A DNA stretch of 64,000 nt from an uncultured Prevotellaceae bacterium (GTDB lineage Bacteria > Bacteroidota > Bacteroidia > Bacteroidales > Bacteroidaceae), in NCBI GenBank assembly GCA_902789415.1, contig CADAOD010000001.1, positions 1-64,000 on the forward strand. Direction: 5' to 3'. How positions within the stretch are numbered: the stretch's first letter is position 1; each line of letters opens with the position of its first letter. The notes under the pieces are model-generated. The model worked only from the letters and a program-made list of their open reading frames with translations, ran no database searches and was not told where the DNA came from. Both the position numbers and the translations under genes were made by a program. This document shows positions 18,642 to 26,909 of this stretch, piece by piece.

Positions 18642-20909
18642 TTAGAATGATTTGAATATACGGAGTTGATCGAATACAATATGATGATCGAGGGCACGCA
18701 ACGTCATGGTGTGGCGCCCTTGGTGCAGATGTACTTTGGTATCGCGAATAGCTTGCCCGCTCAATACATTCTGCTTCCATCGTTCAGAGCGGAAGGGCTC
18801 TTTGAGCGAATAAACCACGGGCTGATTATCATCAATGCTTACGCTGAATCGCAAGTCGCCATTATCATTAGGCTGGGTAGGGATGAGGGCGGTCTGCAAG
18901 ACGTAATCGCCCTCAGCATCTATCTCTATATCGAAAGTCAGATGCCCATCTTTAGGCATGGCTACAGCATTCATGGAATGACCTAACATCTGGATGATGC
19001 GTGTGCCATCACTGGCTGACTGGTAATCAGCGGCATTGCGCATCATGATGCAAGGTTGGTCGGCACCAGTAAGTTGGGCATGTACATCATCAAATACTGG
19101 AAGTTTGCGTGGGGCGGCATCCATCAGATGGCGCCACTTGCCACCATTCATCTCGTTGTATTGCTTGGTAAGTGCTTGTATCTCTTCGTATGCGCGATGG
19201 CTCTCTGTCGAGTCGCTTAGAATTTTGGTGCTCATAGCTGCGGCTGCAAATACAGGATACTCGATAGCCGCAAAGAAAGCATCGCCTAATTCAGAACGAA
19301 CAAATGGGCGGATGGCAATGATTTCGGCCTTGAGGTGCTGGAATGCTGACAAGCGTTGGGCTGCCTCGATAGGTGAAAGGGGAACACAGCCAACAGCAGA
19401 GAGTCCGCGAGGGTATTTCTTCTTGTCGAGTTCTACCTGTGTGTAGCCCATAAACTCTGGTCGGCGCTTGCCACAAAGGCGATAGAACTCGTGCATTACA
19501 GGTACGAGGCGCTTACCTGCTTCCTGACCAAACTGGCGGCATAGCCAAGACTCCAGATGTTTGGTGAGTGTATGACCATCTACACAATTGATGTTCCAAG
19601 CCATATCGAGGAACAACTCCAAGTCGTAGGCTGCTACCTTGGGATCGTGTACGTTGGCTATCCATAGCTTGCGTACGTTGTGATGGTAGGCCTCACGCAT
19701 CTCGTTGTAAATCAATCCTGGCTGTGTGGTGGTTAACCAGAGGTAATCGTGCGGGCGGCCCCAATAGCTCAGGTGGTAATACACACCTGCACCGCCTTGG
19801 CGCTGCTGCTCCTTAGCATCCGACAGGCGCGTCATGTAACCATAGTTATCATCGCACCACATCAGGGTGACGTAGTCGGGCACCTGTAGCCCCTTGGCGT
19901 AGAGCTGTAATACCTCTTTATAAGGTACAAATACCTGCATTTGTTTGGCGGGATTGCCAATATACTGGCGGAGTAATTGCTGCTGGTCGTTAATAACCTG
20001 CTGCAGTCCGTCAAACTTCTCTTGCTCCGTCTTGTAACCTTCCATCGAACTGTCGTGTATACCACGCATACCGATAGTAAACATGTTATCTTTTGATTTT
20101 TTGACCTCTTGCAGGCGTTCTATCCAGTACTGGTGCACTTGTTCGCGATTGGTGCGATAGTTAAAGGCACCACGTTTGGCAACATCCCACTCATCTACAT
20201 TATTACGTAGCAGTGGTTCGCAATGCGATGTGCCAATCACAATGCCACACGAATCGGCAATAGCTTTTGCACCAGGAATCCTGAAGAAGGCTGTTGTGCC
20301 AGGGTGCATGCCAGGCCAGATAGTGTTGGCACGCAGACGAAGCATCAACTCGAATATTTTACGATAGGTTTTCGGACCAATCTGACTCTTTGCTGATGGC
20401 TCAAAGGTCTTGTGGCTCCAAGAACGCAGGCTCCAGTCCTCGTCGTTCAAGAAAATACCACGATAGGCTACGCTGGGCTGTTGGTCAGTCTTGAAATCAT
20501 CGCTAAGAACCAAGCAATGCTTCTTTTCAGGCACCACATCGCCCCACCATATCCAAGGCGAAACACCTGCCAGTCGCGAGAGCTCTAACAGACCGTAGGC
20601 TATGCCGCGCCCATTGCTGCCTTGGATGATAATCTGGCTGCCGTTAGTGTAAATACGGAAACCATCGGTTGGCAACGATGGGGCGTGGACGAGTTTAATT
20701 GTAGCCTTGGCTGAGGCTACAGGTGTCATCCCCGTTACCTGCAGCATATCGCCTTTCCACATATCGAGGGCTGTCATCACCACAGGTTCTGCCTTCTTTG
20801 GTAGCTGGTATGTTATCGGGTGCTGCCCGTCAAACCAAACCACCTCAGCATGCAATGCCAAGAGCGATAGCTGTAGCGTAACAAAAATAAGTAGCCTTCT
20901 CATGTTCAT
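18642..20909 (-). CDS. GH115-family glycosidase (alpha-glucuronidase type)
   Basis: This 755-residue exported enzyme of glycoside hydrolase family 115 has a signal peptide (about 1-21), an N-terminal domain (about 25-150), and a central barrel (about 165-460) with family landmarks: YRGIFLNDEDWSLRSW, RLRANTIWPGMHPGT, GIVIGTSHCEPLLRNN, TIGMRGIHDSSMEG, VTLMWCDDNYGYMTRLSDAKEQ, GAGVYYHLSYWGRPHDYLWL and LWIANVHDPKVAAYDLELFLDMAW. A helical segment and a C-terminal beta domain follow (about 600-755). Characterised GH115 enzymes remove (4-O-methyl-)glucuronic acid from xylan and usually exceed 800 residues, so this one is compact. In an RG-I cluster it more likely removes GlcA capping galactose side chains (inference). 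It is the first gene of the minus-strand operon with PL26 and GH2. ATG codons at 20909 and 20903 are both possible starts. Confidence 0.88.
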   Translation of the reverse strand: MNMRRLLIFVTLQLSLLALHAEVVWFDGQHPITYQLPKKAEPVVMTALDMWKGDMLQVTGMTPVASAKATIKLVHAPSLPTDGFRIYTNGSQIIIQGSNGRGIAYGLLELSRLAGVSPWIWWGDVVPEKKHCLVLSDDFKTDQQPSVAYRGIFLNDEDWSLRSWSHKTFEPSAKSQIGPKTYRKIFELMLRLRANTIWPGMHPGTTAFFRIPGAKAIADSCGIVIGTSHCEPLLRNNVDEWDVAKRGAFNYRTNREQVHQYWIERLQEVKKSKDNMFTIGMRGIHDSSMEGYKTEQEKFDGLQQVINDQQQLLRQYIGNPAKQMQVFVPYKEVLQLYAKGLQVPDYVTLMWCDDNYGYMTRLSDAKEQQRQGGAGVYYHLSYWGRPHDYLWLTTTQPGLIYNEMREAYHHNVRKLWIANVHDPKVAAYDLELFLDMAWNINCVDGHTLTKHLESWLCRQFGQEAGKRLVPVMHEFYRLCGKRRPEFMGYTQVELDKKKYPRGLSAVGCVPLSPIEAAQRLSAFQHLKAEIIAIRPFVRSELGDAFFAAIEYPVFAAAAMSTKILSDSTESHRAYEEIQALTKQYNEMNGGKWRHLMDAAPRKLPVFDDVHAQLTGADQPCIMMRNAADYQSASDGTRIIQMLGHSMNAVAMPKDGHLTFDIEIDAEGDYVLQTALIPTQPNDNGDLRFSVSIDDNQPVVYSLKEPFRSERWKQNVLSGQAIRDTKVHLHQGRHTMTLRALDHHIVFDQLRIFKSF

Positions 20910-20933
20910 AACGTTTTAGTTGAATTCATGGTG

Positions 20934-20941
20934 CAAATTTA
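20934..20941 (-). promoter_or_regulatory. Predicted -7 box of the GH115 - PL26 - GH2 operon
   Basis: The minus strand reads TAAATTTG, matching TAnnTTTG, 25 bases upstream of the GH115 start. The -33 region is not a good match. A 6-bp inverted repeat, ATAGTT-CGAA-AACTAT (20959-20974), sits about where it would be. Confidence 0.5.
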
Positions 20942-20983
20942 GATATAAACATAGTTGTATAGTTCGAAAACTATCCGAAAAGA

Positions 20984-20999
20984 TACAAATTTGTACAAA
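20984..20999. promoter_or_regulatory. Overlapping palindromes between the two divergent operons
   Basis: TACAAATTTGTA (20984-20995) and TTTGTACAAA (20990-20999) are each perfect palindromes and overlap. They lie between the minus promoter at 20934-20941 and the plus promoter at 21017-21046. The TTGTACAA core is the same as at 8226-8239. It is a candidate operator for a regulator shared by both divergent regions. The same ten bases also occur once inside a gene (33459-33468), so chance must be considered. Confidence 0.35.
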
Positions 21000-21016
21000 A
21001 ATGGACGATATTCCTA

Positions 21017-21046
21017 TTTGCTATTCCCTAAAATTAGCTATCTTTG
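21017..21046 (+). promoter_or_regulatory. Promoter of the AKR - CE12 - rhaM - GH2 operon
   Basis: A -33 TTTG (21017-21020) and a -7 TATCTTTG (21039-21046) separated by 18 bases match the Bacteroidetes housekeeping promoter pattern. The ATG at 21073 follows 26 bases later. Confidence 0.7.
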
Positions 21047-21072
21047 CAGCAAAATGACTAAAACTGATAGAA

Positions 21073-22044
21073 ATGAAGGAAAATTACTTTGCGGACAAGA
21101 ACCGCTACGATAACGGAATGCAGTATGAGCGCTGTGGTCGCTCGGGTGTGTTACTGCCAAAAGTGAGTCTGGGATTCTGGCATAACTTTGGTAGCGTTGA
21201 CCCCTATGAGCGCAGTCGCGAGATAACACATTATGCCTTTGATCATGGCATCACCCATTTCGACTTGGCTAACAACTACGGTCCTGTTTACGGCTCGGCC
21301 GAAGAAACGATGGGACGCCTGATGGATGAGGACTTCCGTCCCTATCGCGACGAACTGTTTATCTCGAGCAAGGCTGGTTACGATATGTGGCCTGGACCTT
21401 ACGGCAACTGGGGTAGCCGCAAATACCTGATGGCGAGCTTGGATCAGAGCTTGAAACGTATGAAGATAGATTATGTAGATTTGTTCTACAGTCATCGTTA
21501 CGATCCGGATACACCACTCGAGGAAACGTTGCAGGCATTGGTGGATATCGTCCGCCAGGGTAAGGCTTTGTATATTGGCATTTCGCGTTGGCCGCTCGAA
21601 GCAGCTCGATTTGCTGCCAAGTATCTGCGTGAGCGCGATGTACCGTTGTTGATTTATCAGGGACGACTGAATATGTTGGATCGTGAACCAATGGAAGAGG
21701 GCATTCTGGATTTCTGTGCCGAAGAGGGCGTGGGCTTTATCTCATTCTCGCCACTGGCTCAGGGATTGTTAACCGATCGCTATCTGAATGGCGTGCCAGC
21801 TGATAGCAGAATGTCGAAGGGTAAGTTCCTGAAGGAGGAAATGCTGACACCCGAGTTGTTGGCAAAGTTGAAGAAATATAACGAGGTAGCAGCGAGCCGA
21901 AACGAAACGCTGGCCGAGATGGCACTGGCCTGGATTCTGCATCAGAAGGCAGTGACATCGGTATTGATTGGTGCCAGTTCGGTGGCTCAGTTAGAAAAGA
22001 ATCTGAAGTGTGTGAGCGCTGCTCCTTTTGATGATATGTTGTAA
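21073..22044 (+). CDS. Aldo/keto reductase, YghZ-like (L-glyceraldehyde-3-phosphate reductase type)
   Basis: This 323-residue cytoplasmic aldo/keto reductase has no signal peptide. Family landmarks are MQYERCGRSGVLLPKVSLG, the catalytic Asp and Tyr in FDLANNYGPVYGSAEE, the Lys in ISSKAGYDMWPGPYGNWGSR, the His in LFYSHRYDP, and the C-terminal NADPH-binding stretch SVLIGASSVAQLEKNL. YghZ-type enzymes reduce small aldehydes, including L-glyceraldehyde 3-phosphate. Here it heads an operon with rhamnose mutarotase, and the neighbouring operon makes L-lactaldehyde from rhamnulose-1-phosphate. No FucO-type lactaldehyde reductase is present, so reduction of L-lactaldehyde to 1,2-propanediol is a reasonable hypothesis, not shown by sequence. 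One base separates its stop from the ATG of the esterase. Confidence 0.88.
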   Translation: MKENYFADKNRYDNGMQYERCGRSGVLLPKVSLGFWHNFGSVDPYERSREITHYAFDHGITHFDLANNYGPVYGSAEETMGRLMDEDFRPYRDELFISSKAGYDMWPGPYGNWGSRKYLMASLDQSLKRMKIDYVDLFYSHRYDPDTPLEETLQALVDIVRQGKALYIGISRWPLEAARFAAKYLRERDVPLLIYQGRLNMLDREPMEEGILDFCAEEGVGFISFSPLAQGLLTDRYLNGVPADSRMSKGKFLKEEMLTPELLAKLKKYNEVAASRNETLAEMALAWILHQKAVTSVLIGASSVAQLEKNLKCVSAAPFDDML

Positions 22045-22045
22045 T

Positions 22046-23725
22046 ATGAAGAAACTACTTTCTATATGTATGATGGCTTGTGCATTGGGTGCGCAGGCTC
22101 AGGTGGCAGAAGCTCCAAAAGATGTGAACGGGGTGATTGATAATACGCCCGATAGTATAGCCAAAGCGATGACGGCACGCCCTGTGCCCGGTTCGAGTAG
22201 AAAGGGAAACAATCCCGTGTTGTTCCTAATCGGTAACTCAACCATGCGTACGGGTACCTTGGGAAATGGTAACAACGGACAGTGGGGCTGGGGCTACTAT
22301 GCACACGAATATTTCGACCCATCGAAGATCACCGTCGAGAATCAGGCCTTGGGTGGTATGAGCAGCCGCACATTCTACAACAAGCTGTGGCAGCCCATCA
22401 AGCAGGCTATCCGTCCTGGCGATTGGGTGATTATCTCTATCGGTCATAACGATAACGGTCCATACGATGAGGGGCGTGCCCGTGCCAGTATACCTGGTGT
22501 AGGCGATGATACGCTGAATGTAGTGATTAAGGAAACAGGCGAGCACGAAACCGTGTACACCTATGGTGGCTATATGCGTAAGTATATTAATGATGTACGT
22601 GCGCAAGGTGGTAACCCTATCCTGATGTCGCTTACCCCACGTAATGCCTACGACGAGAATGGCAAGATTATCCGTAAGCCCCATACCCAGTGGCTGATGC
22701 AGGTGGCTGCCGAAGAGGGTGTGCCCTTTATCGACCTGAACGAGATATCGGGCCGTAAGTTGGATAGCTACGGTCCTTGGAAAACAAGTTATCACTTCTA
22801 TTTGGATAAGATTCATACCAGTCGCTTCGGTGCTATGATGAATGCTCGTTCGGCTGCCGAGGGACTGATGGCGAGCCACAACCCTGCGCTGAACCCACTG
22901 AAGGCAATGATGCAGAACGTGGAACTGAACACTTGGCAGGTGGATCGTACAGATGGCAAGCCCGTGGTATTCATTACTGGTGATAGCACCGTTAAGAATA
23001 AGGATAAGGAAAAAGACGGTATGTGGGGCTGGGGCGCCGTGGCTAATACGGTGTTTGATGAAAACAAAATCAACATTGTGAATGCAGCCAAGGCCGGTCG
23101 TAGCTGTCGTACATATCTGAACGAGGGGCGTTGGGAGCAGGTATACAACAGTCTGCAGCCAGGCGATTTCGTGCTCATCCAGTTCGGTCATAACGATATA
23201 GGTGCTATCGATATGCCCAAATATCGTGCTGCCATCGCCACAGGCTTAGATACCTGTCACGTATATCAGATGAAAGCAGCCAAGGAAGATCTGGCCAAGC
23301 AGAACATCATTGATAAAACGCTGAAGACTAATGCGGTGATAGGTTCGTACGAGGTGGTTTACAGCTTTGGCTGGTACCTGAAGAAGTTTATTCAGGACGT
23401 ACGCGAAAAGGGTGCCACCCCCATCCTGGTATCGCTCACCCCACGCAACGAGTGGGAGAATGGTAAGATTGAGCGTCGTAACGACTCGTATGGTGCCTGG
23501 TATCGTCAGGTGGTAAAAGAAACAGGTGTAGAGTTTGTAGATTTGCACAACCTGGCAGCCGACTTCTACGACAAGAAATGTGGTAGCAAGGCCAAGGCCG
23601 ACAAATATTTTAAGCAGGATCATACGCACACATCGTTGCTGGGTGCTAAGACCAATGCCCAGTGCGTGGCTAAGGGCTTACGAGCCAACAATAGTGCATT
23701 AGTAAAATACTTAAAAAAGAAATAA
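22046..23725 (+). CDS. Tandem CE12-type SGNH esterase (rhamnogalacturonan acetylesterase), two catalytic domains
   Basis: This 559-residue exported protein has a signal peptide (about 1-19, GAQAQ) and two complete SGNH/GDSL hydrolase domains of the rhamnogalacturonan acetylesterase type (CE12). Such enzymes remove acetyl groups from galacturonic acid in RG-I. Domain 1 (about 58-285) has block I as GNST with nucleophile Ser65, NQALGGMSSRTF, ISIGHNDNG and the C-terminal Asp/His in DKIHTSRFGA. Domain 2 (about 305-555) has GDST with Ser314, NAAKAGRSCRTY, IQFGHNDIG and QDHTHTSLLGA. Both catalytic sets look intact, but domain 1 has Asn64 where GDS(L) enzymes have Asp. The ATG at 22046 is chosen over an upstream in-frame ATG at 22028 because the latter lies within the preceding gene and would spoil the signal peptide. 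Confidence 0.9.
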   Translation: MKKLLSICMMACALGAQAQVAEAPKDVNGVIDNTPDSIAKAMTARPVPGSSRKGNNPVLFLIGNSTMRTGTLGNGNNGQWGWGYYAHEYFDPSKITVENQALGGMSSRTFYNKLWQPIKQAIRPGDWVIISIGHNDNGPYDEGRARASIPGVGDDTLNVVIKETGEHETVYTYGGYMRKYINDVRAQGGNPILMSLTPRNAYDENGKIIRKPHTQWLMQVAAEEGVPFIDLNEISGRKLDSYGPWKTSYHFYLDKIHTSRFGAMMNARSAAEGLMASHNPALNPLKAMMQNVELNTWQVDRTDGKPVVFITGDSTVKNKDKEKDGMWGWGAVANTVFDENKINIVNAAKAGRSCRTYLNEGRWEQVYNSLQPGDFVLIQFGHNDIGAIDMPKYRAAIATGLDTCHVYQMKAAKEDLAKQNIIDKTLKTNAVIGSYEVVYSFGWYLKKFIQDVREKGATPILVSLTPRNEWENGKIERRNDSYGAWYRQVVKETGVEFVDLHNLAADFYDKKCGSKAKADKYFKQDHTHTSLLGAKTNAQCVAKGLRANNSALVKYLKKK

Positions 23726-23738
23726 CAACTGAATAACG

Positions 23739-24056
23739 ATGAAACGATTTGCATTTAAGATGCAACTGAAACCCGGTTGCGAAAAGGAATACGAGCGTAG
23801 ACATGCTGCCATCTGGCCAGAGTTGGTGAAGATGATTAAGGACGGCGGTGTGAGCAACTACAGTATTTATTGGGACAAAGAAACCAATATCCTGTTTGGC
23901 TATCAGGAGTGCTCGGGCGAGGGTAACTCGCAGGATACCGACAACGTAGATCCTATCACTCAGAAGTGGTGGGACATGATGGCCGACATTATGGATGTGA
24001 ACCCCGATAACTCGCCTGTAACCAAGCCTCTGCAGGAGGTCTTCCATCTGGATTAA
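23739..24056 (+). CDS. rhaM: L-rhamnose mutarotase
   Basis: This 105-residue cytoplasmic enzyme interconverts alpha- and beta-L-rhamnopyranose, supplying the anomer used by the isomerase. Length and sequence match the RhaM family: KMQLKPGCEKEYERRHAAIWPELVKMIKDGGVSNYSIYWD with the conserved histidine in ERRHAAIWPE, then LFGYQE, and WWDMMADIMDVNPDNSP near the end. It is the third gene of the operon starting at 21073, 13 bases after the esterase and 1 base before the GH2 gene. A cytoplasmic rhamnose enzyme sitting between two exported pectin enzymes ties this operon to RG-I breakdown. Confidence 0.95.
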   Translation: MKRFAFKMQLKPGCEKEYERRHAAIWPELVKMIKDGGVSNYSIYWDKETNILFGYQECSGEGNSQDTDNVDPITQKWWDMMADIMDVNPDNSPVTKPLQEVFHLD

Positions 24057-24057
24057 C

Positions 24058-26787
24058 ATGAAGCTGAAGTTTATTGGCAGTCTGTTGATGCTGGCGCTAC
24101 CCGCGCTGGCTCAGCAGCATATCGACCTGAGTGGCGAGTGGAAGTTCCGTAGCGAACGCGAAACAGGTGTGGTACGTTTGCCTGGCTCGATGCTGACTAA
24201 TGGCAAGGGCGATGAGGTGACCGTAAACACCAAGTGGACCAGTTCGCTCTACGATTCGTCGTATTATTTTAATCCCTATATGGCGCGCTATCGCCAGGCT
24301 GGACAGATGAAGTTCCCATTCTTCTTGACACCCGATAAGCATTACGTGGGTAATGCTTGGTACGAACGTACGGTGATGGTGCCTAAACGTTGGAAAGGCA
24401 AACCGGTGATGCTGTATCTGGAGCGCCCGCATATTGAGACTACAGTGCTGGTAAATGGTCAGAGGGTAGGGCATCAGCAGTCGCTTTCGGCACCCCATGT
24501 GTACAACATTACACCTTATATTATATATGGCAAGCCCAACCAGCTTACCATCCAGGTGTACAATGGTATTGAGAATGTGTGCGTGGGTCAGGATTCGCAC
24601 AGTGTGACCGACCAGACACAAGGCAACTGGAATGGCATTGTGGGTAAGATAGAACTGCGCCAAGGTCCTAACATCTGGCGTAAACGTGTAGTGCCTGATA
24701 TTCAGAATGGTATAGTGACTATCACCATCAACGAAACCAACTATCGCCTGCCTTTAGGTAAAGATACTATGCGTTGGGATGAGTTCCACCCACAGCTATA
24801 CACCCGTACCGTAAAATATCAGGGCATGCCTGTGAGCGTAACATTCGGATTGCGTGAATTGCGTGTGGATGGTGCCCGGATGCTGATAAACAACCGTCCC
24901 ATGTATCTGCGTGGTACGGTGGGTAATTGCTGTTTCCCCGAAACGGGCTATCCGCCAACGGACGAAGCCTCGTGGGAGCGTGTGCTCGGTCAGTGTAAGG
25001 CCTGGGGCATCAATCACATCCGATTCCATTCGTATTGTCCACCCGAGGCAGCTTTTGCCGTGGCCGACAGGTTAGGACTGTATCTGCAACCCGAGGGTCC
25101 ATCGTGGCCTAACCATGGTGTAAAGTTGCGCAATGGTATGGCTATCGATCAGTACCTGATAGACGAAGGTAAGCGGATGATTGACGAGTATGGTCATCAT
25201 CCCTCGTTCTGTATGATGGCGGCTGGCAACGAGCCAGCTGGCAACTGGGTGCCCTATTGCAACGAATGGGTGCAGCAGATGAAAGCCTACGACCCAACCC
25301 GATTGTATTGCGGTGCTTCGGTTGGTGGCGGTTGGGCTTGGGACGATGGTTCTGAGTACCATGTAAAAGCTGGTGCCCGTGGTTTGGATTGGGACCGACA
25401 TGCGCCTCATAGCGATGACGATTACTATCAGCAGCTGCTCTTTCCTCGCAATTACAAAGCCAAAGAGCCCAATAACTCACCCATCATTGCCCACGAACAG
25501 GGCCAGTGGTGTGCCTTCCCCGATTTTAAGGAGATACCACAATATACGGGTGCTTACAAAGCCAAGAACTTTGAGATATTCCGCGATTTGCTTTCTGATA
25601 ACGGTATGGCCAGTCAGGCTGAGAACTTCTTGCAGGCCAGCGGTAAGTTGCAGACACTCTGTTATAAATACGAGATTGAGCGCAACCTGCGTACCAAGGA
25701 TTATGCCGGTTTCCAACTGTTAGGATTGAACGACTATTCGGGTCAGGGTACGGCCTTGGTGGGTGTGCTGAATGTACATTGGAACGAAAAAGGCTATTGT
25801 ACCAAGGAGGATTGGACGCAGTTCTGTTCGCCAGTAGTGCCATTGGCAAAATTCCCCAAGTTTGTGTATACTAACGACGAGATGCTGCAGGTGCCTGTAG
25901 AACTTTATAATGCCTCAGGTAAAACGCTGCAACAAGCATCTTGTACCTATGAAGTTTTGGGCGATAGTATGGCCGATATGGCTGAACTATGCTCTAAGTC
26001 ATTGCCCGAAGGCAAGAACATCGAGTTGGGCGTTATTAAATACGACTTGAAAGGATTCACCACTCCAACCAAGTTAACACTGGCAGTCAATGTGGTTGAC
26101 GGCGATGGCACAGAATATACCAACCAGTGGGATTTCTGGGTGTACCCCAAACATATTCCATGTGACAGTGTACAGTGTGACAGTTTATTATTAACGGATA
26201 CCCTGGATGCGAAGGCGCTGAAGGTGCTGGCTGATGGTGGCGATGTGCTGCTGACGGCTGCAGGAAAAATACGTTATGGCAACGATGTAAAACATACGTA
26301 CTTGCCTGTGTTCTGGAATACATCGTGGTTTAAGATGCGTCCGCCGCACACTACAGGTGCCTATATCCAGAGCAACCATCCCGTGTTCAGATACTTCCCA
26401 ACAGATGATTGGCAGAATCTGAACTGGTGGGAGTTGACTAATCGTACGCAGGTTATTAATCTGTCGGAATTCCCTGCCGATTATCAGCCCATCGTGCAAC
26501 CCATCGACACTTGGCATGTGAGTCGTAAGCTGGGTATGCTGTTAGAGGCTCGTGTGCTGAACGGTCGTGTGTTGATGACTACGATGGATATCACTCGCAA
26601 CTTGGATCGTCGCCCAGTGGCCCGACAGTTGCGTTATAGTATTCTGCGCTATATGGCATCGGCTGATTTTCGTCCCGCCATCCGTGTGGCCCCCGAGGTG
26701 ATACAGCATCTGTTTGAGCGCGAGGCACCCAGAGTGGATATGTTTACCAAAGAGAGTCCCGACGAGCTGAAACCTAAGTTAAATTAA
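24058..26787 (+). CDS. GH2-family glycosidase with shortened Ig-like domain
   Basis: This 909-residue exported GH2 protein has a signal peptide (about 1-18, PALAQ) and a sugar-binding domain (about 20-205, WYERTVMVPKRWKGKPVMLYLERPHIETTVLVNG). The middle Ig-like part is only about 55 residues (about 208-265) instead of about 100. The barrel domain follows (about 266-580) with RGTVGNCCFPETGYPPTDEASW, HIRFHSYCPPEAAF, acid/base Glu392 in AAGNEPAG and likely nucleophile Glu480 in IIAHEQGQW. Extra beta domains run to the end. Members of this GH2 branch have galactosidase, glucuronidase or arabinosidase activities; the substrate cannot be read from the sequence. It begins 1 base after rhaM and closes the first plus-strand operon. 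Confidence 0.85.
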   Translation: MKLKFIGSLLMLALPALAQQHIDLSGEWKFRSERETGVVRLPGSMLTNGKGDEVTVNTKWTSSLYDSSYYFNPYMARYRQAGQMKFPFFLTPDKHYVGNAWYERTVMVPKRWKGKPVMLYLERPHIETTVLVNGQRVGHQQSLSAPHVYNITPYIIYGKPNQLTIQVYNGIENVCVGQDSHSVTDQTQGNWNGIVGKIELRQGPNIWRKRVVPDIQNGIVTITINETNYRLPLGKDTMRWDEFHPQLYTRTVKYQGMPVSVTFGLRELRVDGARMLINNRPMYLRGTVGNCCFPETGYPPTDEASWERVLGQCKAWGINHIRFHSYCPPEAAFAVADRLGLYLQPEGPSWPNHGVKLRNGMAIDQYLIDEGKRMIDEYGHHPSFCMMAAGNEPAGNWVPYCNEWVQQMKAYDPTRLYCGASVGGGWAWDDGSEYHVKAGARGLDWDRHAPHSDDDYYQQLLFPRNYKAKEPNNSPIIAHEQGQWCAFPDFKEIPQYTGAYKAKNFEIFRDLLSDNGMASQAENFLQASGKLQTLCYKYEIERNLRTKDYAGFQLLGLNDYSGQGTALVGVLNVHWNEKGYCTKEDWTQFCSPVVPLAKFPKFVYTNDEMLQVPVELYNASGKTLQQASCTYEVLGDSMADMAELCSKSLPEGKNIELGVIKYDLKGFTTPTKLTLAVNVVDGDGTEYTNQWDFWVYPKHIPCDSVQCDSLLLTDTLDAKALKVLADGGDVLLTAAGKIRYGNDVKHTYLPVFWNTSWFKMRPPHTTGAYIQSNHPVFRYFPTDDWQNLNWWELTNRTQVINLSEFPADYQPIVQPIDTWHVSRKLGMLLEARVLNGRVLMTTMDITRNLDRRPVARQLRYSILRYMASADFRPAIRVAPEVIQHLFEREAPRVDMFTKESPDELKPKLN

Positions 26788-26874
26788 GCGTGTGTTACGC
26801 CAAAAATCACTAAATCCGTACGATTAGATAGCAATTAGTACAATATGTATCGCTGCTAATTCGGAAATATTCTG

Positions 26875-26882
26875 TAATTTTG
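26875..26882 (+). promoter_or_regulatory. Predicted -7 box upstream of the GH28 - rhamnose catabolism operon
   Basis: TAATTTTG matches TAnnTTTG and lies 27 bases before the ATG at 26910, in a 122-base gap after the GH2 gene. No -33 TTTG at the expected distance. A GTACAA half-site (26838-26843), resembling half of the palindromes at 8226 and 20990, lies just upstream. Confidence 0.5.
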
Positions 26883-26909
26883 TGGGCGATTAAAACAAAC
26901 GACTGAAAA

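Noticed and set aside
22238..23191. Minus-strand open frame of 317 codons within the CE12 gene
   Set aside because: Antisense shadow of a well-supported two-domain esterase.
24058..26787. Assigning the GH2 enzyme as a specific beta-glucuronidase or arabinosidase
   Set aside because: Only the family motifs are visible; the sequence does not fix the substrate.
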